DNA of 64,000 nucleotides. Source: Nitzschia sp. pyKryTriq1. Taxonomy: Eukaryota; Bacillariophyta; Bacillariophyceae; Bacillariales; Bacillariaceae. The stretch spans positions 1,302,001 through 1,366,000 of the forward strand of contig OY101127.1 of NCBI GenBank assembly GCA_956465555.1, in the 5' to 3' direction. Position 1 is the first letter of the stretch; each line of letters starts with the position of its first letter. Made by a program: the position numbers and the translations under genes. A model generated the notes under the pieces. It worked only from the letters and a program-made list of their open reading frames with translations, was not told the origin of the DNA and made no database searches. Shown here one piece after another: positions 35,161 through 44,964 of this stretch.

Positions 35161-36093
35161 ATGAAGCTCGTTCACTCGAAAACTTTGTTGATAAGCATCG
35201 TTCTCCTCTCCTTGATTTCAGTTTGGAGCGTCGGTGCTACTACTACTAGTACTACTAAACAACAATTGATCCGCCATCATGGTCATGATCATCTTCAGCG
35301 GAACCTGAAGGGTTCTTGGCCTTGTTGGTGTTGCTACTGGAATAATTGCGTAAGTCGAATATAGAATGTGACTGTCGTCGGCGGCCGCGTATACGAAATT
35401 ATTCACCTTCTGCTCTTCTTTTTTCCTGCTTTGTTTTGTTTTTTGTTTTTTGGTTTTTTTGTTTATATTTGGCAGGGTGGAAATAAGAGTGGAAAAGGCA
35501 GGACAGGACACGATGCCGGTGGTGTAGAAGCTATTGTCTTTGGTGATCACAAAAAGGATGACCCCGGTGAAGACAATGGCGACGACAAAGATGACAAAGG
35601 AACAACCAAAAGCGTGAGTAATATTACTACGAATACGTGCAAGCATGTTTTATTTTGATTTGGAAGAACGTGCCAGCACGACCACTCCTCTTCTATGATT
35701 ATACTACTACTACTAACCATTTTGCTTTGTCCTCTTGCCTACTACTACTACTACTACTACTATTGTCATTATGATTCGAAATCTCGAAAAGGACGAAACC
35801 ACCGGTGAAGAAGACGATGGTGGAGATGATGATGATGATGACGTGAGTATCACTGCTACTACTACTACTACTACTGGTACTGAACTACGCCGTGGTGTGC
35901 AACAATCATGACGATTATTTATTTTCGGAACGTACTACTACCACTTCGTACCATTCTTCCTCCTCCTACCTTCTAACCATTTTCTTTTGCTTCTTTCTTC
36001 TTGCCCATACTCCTCCTCCTCTGCCTTGTTGACTACTACATGTCTACTACAAAGCGCAAGAACCGCCACATTCGCGGCCGCGCGTACTACTAG
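35161..36093 (+). CDS. RXL-B: small secreted protein, divergent member
   Basis: Four exons in phase 0 (35161..35349, 35476..35613, 35792..35842, 36055..36093) give 138 residues. The signal peptide is MKLVHSKTLLISIVLLSLIS. The propeptide ends HLQRNL, an RXL motif, followed directly by the aromatic/Cys cluster KGSWPCWCCYWNNC, which the other members lack. Exon 2 is Gly/Lys/Asp-rich (GGNKSGKGRTGHDAGG, GDDKDDKGTTKS). Exon 3 is acidic and ends in six Asp. Exon 4 encodes the basic tail RKNRHIRGRAYY. Donors of exons 2 and 3 are GTGAGT, as in its relatives. It is clearly the same architecture but has its own promoter and a metal- or disulphide-capable Cys patch. Confidence 0.7.
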
Positions 36094-36910
36094 TAGTTGA
36101 CCTCTACTAGCTACTACTAGTAGCTACTACTAGTAGCTGGTATTGGAGATCGATCATCGCCGCTACTAATTTATATATTGAAATCACAGAGAACAAGAAG
36201 AGCCAGTGATTGTTGTTTCGGATGCTGGATGCTGGCATGATAATCAAGCGACAGTGAAGAAGATGGCTCGCGTCGCATCCTCGCATTCATTCATTCATTC
36301 ATTCATTCATTCATCACACATTCGTATTACTACTCAAGGCAGTAGTGGTAGTAGTAGTAGTAATAGGACAATAAATATTTTCAGAGCAGTACATCCCTCT
36401 CTTGGCATTAGTAGTTCTTGTTCTGTGGCACCTACTACTATCATCCCCTTCATGAGTATGCACGCTCTACTCTATACTACGATTCCCCATCGATAGTCCT
36501 TGGTGGTTTTCAATTACATTTCCTTCCAGGTGGCACTTGCCTACGAGGGGTCCAGCCGGCTCCAGCCAGTAGTTATTACTACTACTACTAGTAGTAGAGC
36601 TAATATCGTGGTTGACTCATCCTTTATTAGTGTATTCTTAATATTCCCACTATACTTCTTCCCAGCTTTATCCACATACACCACTCCAATTAAACTCCCG
36701 GGTTCACGCCCAACTGCTCTCAGCCCGCGGGGAGTCTATGACCGCCAGGGTGAGTACGCGAACCTCAGAGAGCGCAGCCTAAACTAGCTAGCATATATTT
36801 ATTCGATTCGATATTCTTGATATTATTTTGATTGGATTACTACTACTTCTACTACTACTAGTAGTAACTAGTAGTAGTAGTAGTAGTAGTAGTAGTTTTA
36901 GTAGTAGTAG
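36094..36910. other. Intergenic, CTA/TAG-rich
   Basis: It contains TTCA repeats (about 36284-36312) and several ACTAGT-centred CTA/TAG palindromes (36093-36137, 36580-36600, 36840-36911). No gene is supported. Confidence 0.5.
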
Positions 36911-38500
36911 TTAGAGTGGAGGTTTGATTTTGACGGTACGCAACATGCGACGTCGTGTCGAATCATCCGACGCGACCGACATGTGCGAACGCATTCGTCT
37001 CATGGTCGAATCATCGTCATTCTCATGGTTATTGGTATCATTGGCAGAGCTCATGACACTTGCCACGGGCGACACGGGCACCTTGGATTTGGAACGTGGT
37101 TGATAGGAAATCTTGCGTCCACTACTACTGGCAGCACTGGCAGCAGCGGATTGTTTGGAAGATGCCGTAGATACTACGGATGATGAGGAAGCTGCGGATG
37201 CGGATGGTTTGGCCTTGCTGATCTTTCCACCAGCACCACCACCAGTACCAAGTTCATTCGTCTTGAGTAATCCTTTCGCAGGAGCATGAGCATGAGCAGC
37301 AGGAGGAGGACCCTTGTTGACAATATTATCAAAGGAATGATTGCGTCCGGGCAGTACCTTATGGGTCCCTCCTCCGCCTCCAGGAGAAGACATTTCCGAA
37401 TGAGCACGCGTAATTTTCTTTTTACTCGAAGACGAGGTGCGAGGCGTGGCAACGTCCGCACGAGAGACTCGCATGGCCGATGCAGCGTAAGGAGAATGAG
37501 ATACGGAAGAAGAAGAGGAGGATGTTCCTCGATGATGAATGCCCAGTAGTCGTAGACGATTCTTTTCGACACTTCGTACTCCCGATAGGTACGCATGGAC
37601 TTCTTTTTCATCGCTCAATCCCCGGGTATTGGCCAATTTATGACACGGTACGGAAACGGCCAAATATCGCGATCGAATAAATTCCCAACATTCATGTATA
37701 TCCGACGAGGCCTTCCATTGTTCCAATTGTGCCTGCCACACTATATCAATCGCCAATTGGACATGTCCCTCCTTGCGTTGTTCGCCTTCCGTCGTCCATG
37801 CCTCCAAGCCACGGGGACATTGGTTGGGAAAGAGCGGTTTGCGCCGATCCAATAATTCGGCCGTCAAGTCGCATTCATCCTCCATGGCACCATATTCATC
37901 GGCGACATACCACGTACATTCCTTTTCCAGAATCGTATACGTGTCCAAATTGGGAATCGTATGGACCCCGACCGTCTTTTTAAACGTAATTCCCTTTTTC
38001 TTGGCTGCTGCTGCTGCTGCTGCTGTTCCTTTACTGCTACGACTGCTGCTACTGCCGGGTTTTCGTTTGATACGGCCTGATGATGCGGAGCCTGGTTGTG
38101 GTTGTTGTGATGGTTGTTGTGATGGTTGTTGTGATGGTTCTTTGGAAGGTGAAGCAGAAGAAGTCAATTTGGTAGCATTCCCAGATCGAGACGGAGTTCT
38201 GGGAGACTTGTTGTTGTTGTTGTTGTTGTTGCTGCTGTTGCTGCTGGGTTTGGACGGGGATCGTTGACTGATGATGCTGGTGGTGGTGGAAGAAGCAGCC
38301 GAATGTCCGCTGGTATGCCGGAGAGGAGACTTGGCATGCGGCAACATCTGTTCTAGCTGCTGTTTCGTTTGTATTTTTTGTTCGTCCCCTTCATCATCGT
38401 CCGTCACGACAGTATCCACGTCATCCACGTCATCATCATCATCATCCACATCCACAGCATCCGTAATAATAGCAGTAGTAATAGTGTTAGTATCAGCCAT
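36911..38500 (-). CDS. Conserved diatom-type protein of unknown function
   Basis: A 529-residue frame starting MADTNTITTA at 38500. The N-terminal 165 residues are low-complexity (Asp, Ser, Asn and QQPS repeats). Residues about 169-320 form a compact conserved-looking block: KKGITFKKTVGVHTIPNL, ILEKECTWYVADEY, CPRGLEAWTTEGEQRK and WEFIRSRYLAVS. I recall similar blocks (an IP..x..YT..EK..xWY start and a CxRGLExxT motif) in many diatom predicted proteins without assigned function. The C-terminal third is Ser/Lys-rich and disordered, ending MLRTVKIKPPL. It lies between the two pairs of RXL genes, but nothing links it to them functionally. Confidence 0.7.
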   Translation of the reverse strand: MADTNTITTAIITDAVDVDDDDDDVDDVDTVVTDDDEGDEQKIQTKQQLEQMLPHAKSPLRHTSGHSAASSTTTSIISQRSPSKPSSNSSNNNNNNNKSPRTPSRSGNATKLTSSASPSKEPSQQPSQQPSQQPQPGSASSGRIKRKPGSSSSRSSKGTAAAAAAAKKKGITFKKTVGVHTIPNLDTYTILEKECTWYVADEYGAMEDECDLTAELLDRRKPLFPNQCPRGLEAWTTEGEQRKEGHVQLAIDIVWQAQLEQWKASSDIHECWEFIRSRYLAVSVPCHKLANTRGLSDEKEVHAYLSGVRSVEKNRLRLLGIHHRGTSSSSSSVSHSPYAASAMRVSRADVATPRTSSSSKKKITRAHSEMSSPGGGGGTHKVLPGRNHSFDNIVNKGPPPAAHAHAPAKGLLKTNELGTGGGAGGKISKAKPSASAASSSSVVSTASSKQSAAASAASSSGRKISYQPRSKSKVPVSPVASVMSSANDTNNHENDDDSTMRRMRSHMSVASDDSTRRRMLRTVKIKPPL

Positions 38501-40372
38501 GATGATGGGCGGCTGCTGCTGCTGCTGCTGCTGCTGTTGGTGGTGATGTTGGTGGTGGTGTTTTTATGATGTGAAACGATCAGTCTCGCGGCACTCTTTC
38601 CTCTCGTCCAATCGTCCAGACGACTCTTTCCGCACGTCTACTCTTTCCACTCCAGTCCCTCCTTGTTGTTTTGTGTATACTGTACTGTACTGTACTGTAC
38701 TGTATGTCTGCACAGATCAACGAGAGAGAGAGAGAGAGAGTGAAGCAGAGAGATGATATAGAGTATAGTCTACTCGAGTAGACTATAATATTCGTACCGC
38801 AGTGTATACAATTCAGCAAGTGCAATGTTGTTGTGTTTACGTGTGGTGGGGATGAGCGCGGACCGCCCGCGGCGGGCGAGCGGAAGGTTGCAAAAGCGCC
38901 TTTTTTTTAATTAAATTGCTTCGTCGCGTCGCGTCCGTCGGTCATCGCCGCCGCCGCCATGGTGGTCGGTACATAATACTTGTCCTCGTACCTGTGTACT
39001 TGTACTTGTACTCGTAGTGCGAGCGCTTTGTATGTGTTATTCTGTGGTCGTTTATTATTTCTACCCGCGCGGTGTGTCATGTATCTGTTTGGGTGCGTGC
39101 GCTTTATGATATTATAATACGGTACTGTAGTGGATAATCCACTGAAAACGGAAGGCGGATGGATCGACGGACCGGTCATTAGTATCGACATCTCCAATCT
39201 ACGTACATAATACTCGGACGTAATCAAATCGAAAATAATAAGCCCAAAATCTGTAATAATGACCATGACCATGCTAGCTAGTAGTCTATTCATCATAACT
39301 ATACATTCGTACGCAGGTACAGACGTCAGCATCATGTACATCTATAAAGAACCGTTTCGACCATCACCATCACCATCACCACCACCACACCAACACCAGA
39401 AGATTGTATCTCCGAATCGCTAGCTAGTAAGGACTGCTGCTACTCTAGTAGCAACACTGCTGATTAAGGAGACTACTACTAGTAGAACAAAGAGCCAGGA
39501 GCCGCTGCTGCTTACGCTTCCAATGAACTTATTATTGAGTGGTGAGTAGTGTACTCCTTTGTGGACGACGACGACGACGACGACAATGACGCGGTACGAT
39601 TTTGAGCATGAGCTCTTTTTTGGGGGGTTTTCAGATTATCATCATGCCTCCTGCTCAAAAAGAAAGTAGTACGCTACTAGCTACTACTAGCACCACCCAC
39701 CACCAGCTGCAACAAAAATGTCCAAGAAGAACTGAAGCAGACGGCCGACCGGCCGGACAATGATGGAAAAAAACGCTCTGCTGCTGGCCATCATCATCAT
39801 CATCATCATTATCATCATCATGGTAGAGCAAGAGGGAAATAAAAGCGATGACAATGCTGTTGACCTACTACTACCTAATCTTTCTTTTCTGGACCAATAT
39901 ACTATTACAACATGATCATGATCATGATGATGAGCCCAATGATACTTGTTGCGATCATGTTGTGTCGTGCGAATAAAGGACCGAGCTAGCGAGCTAGCTA
40001 GCTAGTAGTAGTAGTATTGGCGACTTGAGATTAGAGTCTACTAGCTACTACTACTTGTAGTACAACAAGAAGCTAAAGGGACAAATATTTATTAGATTTC
40101 AAACGAAGAATAAGGAGCTTTGTTCGTTTATTCTCTTATGGAATAACCATAGATCTCGCTATTAGTATTAGTACTATCTCATCATGATGATGTTCTTGTA
40201 ATCTAATCCTACTGTTTGTTGTCGCGTCCTCATCCACTTTTGGTAGACTAGCTCGTGGTGCAAAGGCATGTGCACTCACTGACCGTTCAGCAGATAGTCG
40301 TAGTAAATCGCTTTATATTCCTCTCTCGATCTCTCCTCTTGACAACAACAACAACAACAACAACATCTCCTT
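38501..40372. other. Intergenic, possible decayed fragment
   Basis: Long region without a supported gene. It has GAGA repeats near 38722-38740. A GAC run at about 39564-39588 (six GAC then AATGAC) resembles the Asp-coding exon of RXL genes but lacks a signal-peptide exon or frame around it. The TAA-proximal end next to 40373 shows similarity to the 3' flank of RXL-D. Confidence 0.4.
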
Positions 40373-41045
40373 TTAGACGCGAGTGTGGCGGCGACCAGCA
40401 CCACCACCAGCACCACCATGGGTAAGAGTACGGCGATTCTTCTTCTTGCGCTAGTAGTAGTAGCAGTAGTAGTAACAGTAGTCGAAGTAGTAAAAGAAGG
40501 ACAATGGCAAAGTTAGTAGAAGCAAGAACATCAAGCTGAGAACGTCCTTTGCATGCAAGTAATACTCACGCTGTCTCCTTTACCACTCCCCTTTCCCGAG
40601 CCATGGAGATTAAAGTAAAAATATTTAATTGTGCCGTCTCCATCATGCGAGGAAGAAGAAGAAGATGAATCATCATCATCATCGTCGTCGTCGTCATCAT
40701 CGTCCTGTAACAAACAGAAGGAAATCATTTGTTTCGTTAGAACCTTGAACATGCTTCTTGCTGGAGGAACCAAGAAGAAGCGCAGCAGCGACTTCTCAAA
40801 TCGCAACAAGAACATGATGATCAAGAACTGCGTATTCTTGTTAGTAGTATACGTACATCATCTCCACCTTTTCCGTACAATGCCCTCTTCTCCTGCATTT
40901 CTGGAAGAGCACTGGTGCGACGACGCGATACTGAGCGCTGGCGGAGGAGGGTTACATCCTTCTCATCGACTTCTTGAGCAGCAATGACAACGCTCAAAAC
41001 GACGAGCAAAACAACGAGGAAAAAGGTCAACACAGTGGGCTTCAT
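40373..41045 (-). CDS. RXL-C: small secreted acidic/basic protein
   Basis: Three phase-0 exons (41045..40857, 40704..40570, 40450..40373) give 133 residues. The signal peptide MKPTVLTFFLVVLLVVLSVV is followed by AQEVDEKDVTLLRQRSVSRR, nearly the same as in RXL-D. The RXL-type motif is EKRAL, just before YGKGGDD. Exon 2 has 12 Asp, 7 Ser, then HDGDGTIKYFYFNLHGSGKG and SGKGDS. Exon 3 is basic and Gly-rich (RKKKNRRTLTHGGAGGG). Donors are GTACGT and GTGAGT. The acid-to-serine run could be phosphorylated, as in acidic biosilica proteins, but this is inference. Promoter and flanks match RXL-D, so the two arose by tandem duplication. Confidence 0.72.
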
Positions 41046-41259
41046 CTTTTCAATGGTTTCTTGTCCTTGTATACTAGTCTGCTGGATTTTTATGACAATA
41101 CAGAGCTGTCAAAACGTGCTCGCATCTATCACTGCAATACAGAGAATTCGCATCGGATCTACTACTTGTACTAGGACTGTACTACTACCGTATTATTATT
41201 CGACGACGACGCGTCCGTGCTGGAAAGATGTGAGCGACGCAGCGCTAGCTCGTGCCAAT

Positions 41260-41328
41260 GATGCGTTCGCCACGTGTGCGAACGTTTGGGGCATATAAGG
41301 TTCACGTGTTGCGACGCGCGAAGGAAAT
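41260..41328 (-). promoter_or_regulatory. RXL promoter module, RXL-C copy
   Basis: On the minus strand the order is a TTTCC tract, CGCGTCGCAACACGTGA, TATATGCCCC, then an imperfect dyad GTTCGCACACGTGGCGAAC. There are two CACGTG boxes (41303-41308 and 41271-41276). It is about 215-285 bp upstream of the start codon. Confidence 0.7.
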
Positions 41329-42261
41329 TTTCTGACGGTCGGAAAGGCAACAATGGTTGGCTCACTCGCTCGGCAAGCCAAATCGCACAAAAAGCATAGC
41401 GAGTTGTTGCGTGCTGTTTTCCATAGTCAAGAACATTCTTCCATTCCTCGACACGTGTGTTCCTGACATTGTTTGATTGACAATAACGGTACTTGTAACT
41501 GGTAAATACCCATCATGTTCGAGTTCTGATAACAAGAATAGCGTCCCCATCCATGGATGCATCGTATCTTCTACGACTCTGGTAGCTACGAGTTCTCTCT
41601 CTACGAGTAGACGAGTACCGTACCGGTAGCTACTACTAGCTAGTAGAGAGTAGAGAAGAGTAGACGATCAACTTACCGCGTGTGACCTACATCAGTACGA
41701 CTACGAACCAGTACCTGGTACTGTTCTACCGTACTCGTAGTACTACTTGTACTTGCTGGTACTAGCAGTACTATCGTCACTTCGGCGGAGAAGTGCGTAC
41801 GCGTAGTCCACTTACACAGGATTTCAATCGATCCAAGAAATGTGAATCGATAGCCGCCCAGCTCGGAATGGTTCTCCTACGGACGATAGAAACTTTTACC
41901 ACACCGTTTCCATGCAACAACAAAAAGGCCAACAATGATGATGCTGACGATGTGTAAAACGAATAGACAGACGAGCTATCAACCACGTGGGAAGGGAGTC
42001 TAACGAGCAGAAGGGAGGACACACATTTGAGTTGAACGAACAAATACTAGATCTCGCTATCAAATGTTGTATTCTAATCCTACTGTTGTGGCCTCCTCCT
42101 CATCCATTCGCTCTATGATTTGTACGGTCCAGAGGTTAGAAGGTTTGAGGACGAGAAATCTGCCATTAGCGATCAAACATACTGGCTCGTGCAATGGCAT
42201 GCACCAGCCAGACAAATCGCTTCATATTCCCCCCTCTTTTTCTTGATAACATCTCGTCCTT

Positions 42262-43137
42262 TTAGACGTGACCGTGGCTGGGACCACCACGGGCAAGAGT
42301 ACGACGATTTTTCTTGCGCTAGTAGTAGTAGAACGTACAAAGAATGAAAAGTTAGAAGGAAGCTGAGCCGAGGACGTTCACATGATGAAGAGGCCTCATG
42401 GATAGAAGTAGTACTCACGCTATTGCCCTTTCCGCCCTTGCCCTTTCCGCTATCGTCGTCGTCATCGTCGTCGCCGCCTTTGCCTTTTCCGCCTTTGCCC
42501 TTTCCGCTATCGTCGTCGTCGTCGTCGCCGCCGCCTTTGCCTTTTCCGCCTTTGCCCTTTCCGCTATCGTCGTCGTCGTCGTCGCCGCCCTTGCCCTTTC
42601 CGCCCTTGCCTTTTCCGCCTTTGCCCTTTCCGCTATCGTCGTCGTCATCGTCGTCACCACCCTTGCCCTTTCCGCCCTTGCCCTTTCCGCCTTTGCCCTT
42701 TCCACTATCGTCGTCGTCATCGTCGTCACCACCCTTGCCCTTTCCGCCCTTGCCCTTTCCGCCTTTGCCCTTTCCACTATCGTCGTCGTCATCGTCGTCG
42801 CCGCCTTTGCCCTTGCCGCCTTTGCCTTTGCCACCCTTGCCCTTGCCGCTATCGTCGTCGTCATCGTCGTCCTAAAACAAAGAAGAAATTTTTGTTAGAG
42901 TATTGTTGAAGAATGTCTTCCTTGTGCACAAAGCCGCAGCAGCATCATACTTACACCACCTTTTCCACCACCTTTTCCGCTCAATTTCCTCTTGCCTAGC
43001 GTTTCTGGTAGAGCACGCGAAACAGATCGCTGACGGAGGAGAGATCCATCCTTCTCATCGACTTCTTGAGCATTAACAACGCTCAAAACGACGAGCACAA
43101 CAACGAGGAAAAAAGTCAACACAGTGGGCTTGTTCAT
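42262..43137 (-). CDS. RXL-D: secreted Asp/Gly-Lys repeat protein (silaffin-like)
   Basis: Three phase-0 exons (43137..42955, 42871..42419, 42318..42262) give 230 residues. The signal peptide MNKPTVLTFFLVVVLVVLSV is followed by QEVDEKDGSLLRQRSVSR and the RXL site GKRKL, just before SGKGGGKGG. Exon 2 (151 residues) is seven tandem units of six or seven Asp, one Ser, and two or three GKGKG blocks. It totals 47 Asp and 35 Lys by my reading and includes the lysine spacing KGGK. Exon 3 is RKKNRRTLARGGPSHGHV. Such polyampholytes can coacervate. Silaffins and related wall proteins use KXXK lysines and RXL processing, so biosilica association is the leading hypothesis. Antisense frames here are shadows of the repeat. 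Confidence 0.78.
42419..42871 (-). repeat. Coding repeat of seven Asp-Ser-(GKGKG) units
   Basis: Units 1-4 (N to C) are 24 residues each: seven Asp, Ser, and GKGKGGKGKGGKGKGG. Units 5-7 are 19, 18 and 18 residues, with shorter Asp runs in units 5 and 6 and a degraded end GKGNS in unit 7. Synonymous differences between units are few, suggesting recent expansion or homogenisation. Confidence 0.92.
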
Positions 43138-43390
43138 CTTTTCAATTCTTTCTTGTCCTTGTCTACTAGTCTGCTGGTGGGGTGAAGGCAAGTTTGTTGT
43201 TCCTTGTACGAGGAGGAAGCAGAGCTGATTTTTATGTCCTTCGGAAAGGCCGTGAGGCAAAGGCTGTCAAAAAGAAAACGTGCTCGCATCATCACCGCAA
43301 AATGCAGAGAGATCGCGGTTCGAGGACAACCCGACCGTGCTGAAAAGATGTGAGCGCTACACGTAGCTAGTAGTAGTAGCTTGTGCCAAT

Positions 43391-43458
43391 GATGCGTTCG
43401 CCACGTTTGCGAACGTCCGGGGCTTATACAGTTCACGTGTTGCGACGCGAAAGGAAAT
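43391..43458 (-). promoter_or_regulatory. RXL promoter module, RXL-D copy
   Basis: Same order as the RXL-C copy: TTTCC tract, CGCGTCGCAACACGTGA (CACGTG at 43434-43439), TATAAGCCCC, then the dyad GTTCGCAAACGTGGCGAAC, whose central box is altered to AACGTG. It is about 255-320 bp upstream of the start codon. Confidence 0.7.
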
Positions 43459-43739
43459 GTTCTGCCGGTAGGCGAGGCAATAATGAGGTTGTCTTCCACA
43501 TGAACGACTGGCTCGGAAAGTCCGGACAAGAAGTACAGAAAGTGTTGTTGTTATTGTGCTGTTTTCGATAGTCAGCATGTTGTCGAGCATTATAAAAAGG
43601 GAAGGGTTCTGTAGTAAATACCCTCCGGCGTGTGCCATGTAGTTCGGAAGCTCCAATGTACAAGGACAAAGACACATGCTTGATGACATGACGTGAGAGT
43701 CGAATCTAATCGAATCGAAGAATGTTCTATCTTGCACGT

Positions 43740-44636
43740 TCCAAGTCCACCAATGCTGATAACGAAGCGTGTCTTTTGGAATGGTAGTACGTGTCTACTA
43801 GTACCAGTACTGGCATTGTCTACTCTTCTACTTGTGTACCAACCGATAGAAAACGAGCCGCTGGTTTGAGTCGTGATCTGTCCGGAACGTTCTTACTATC
43901 GTAGTGTCGCAACAAGAATGTTCCTAGCTAGATCCAACAAGAAGAGCAACACGAATGAGCAAGCGAGTCAGTGAGTGATGTCTCCCAGATACTGTTCGTA
44001 TGCGTTATTACTTCTCTCGATGATACAAGCATACAAGTAAGATTCTATCACTCACCGCACACTCCGCTCATGGCATGCTGCGCTGTCGTTAGTAAAGTCG
44101 TAGCATGTATAATTCGAAAGCATGACACCGGAGGAGGGAGGCACCGCCACCACGACCGGCGCCAAATGATGATGATTCACTCGTCTTTTACTTTTCCTCC
44201 TAGCACGAGGACCGGCTGCTGCTCATTTCCTCGTAACACATATTGCCCCTCCCCGAAACGGCATCGAGCGACGAGAAATCAATGAATCATCGAGGATATG
44301 CGTCACCAATATTCGACATTCGTATCCATAAGAATCGTCAAACAAAATACGGACGGATAGATGGATGGATGGGATGAAGTACTCTACTCCACTAACAGCA
44401 AGGTGACCGCCAATAATACGCCATGGGTGAAAGATGCTGCGCTCTGCCGTTCATCATTCAATCATCCAATCAGTCAGTCAGTCAGTGAGTAAATGATTCT
44501 GCCACGCAAGTATCGATGGTATCATCCTCCATCCAGCCAGTTAAGTCAATCCCTCAGGTGAAACACCCATCACAAAAAGTCATCATGGTCGACTGTTAGA
44601 TGATATGGAAGCTTTCTTGTGGTTCATATTATTTCG

Positions 44637-44684
<48 letters not shown>

Positions 44685-44964
44685 CGCAACCCTTTTTGGT
44701 GGAATGCTGCTGCTGCTGATGGTGCGGTCCTTGTCGGCGTAGCTCGATCATCATCATCATCATTATCATCATCATCATCATCATCATCGTGGAGCCTCAA
44801 CTCTTCTTTAAAAGCGTTATACTGGATACTGGAGACTGCAACATCCAACATCTAAGATCTCATCGAAAACACAACATCACATCACACAGCAGAATAAGAT
44901 ACGTACTACAGAATACGGCATCATGTTGTGCGCATCATCATTCACTCAGTTCTCCCCCCGCACA
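43740..44964. other. Intergenic, no gene seen
   Basis: Beyond the duplicated RXL-D upstream region. It contains GATG repeats near 44357 and CAGT repeats near 44471-44487. A GT microsatellite (annotated) is followed by an ATC-rich tract (44747-44788). Confidence 0.5.
44639..44682. repeat. (GT)n microsatellite
   Basis: About 21 uninterrupted GT units, read directly. Confidence 0.97.

Noticed and set aside
39564-39588. GAC run considered as a fifth RXL gene
   Set aside because: No signal-peptide exon, RXL motif or Arg-Lys exon is found within reach on the same strand.
42398-42898. Ala/Leu/Ser-rich plus-strand frame and Pro/Ser-rich plus-strand frame over the RXL-D repeat
   Set aside because: Antisense shadows of the Asp/Gly-Lys repeat; they lack start context and continue only as far as the repeat.
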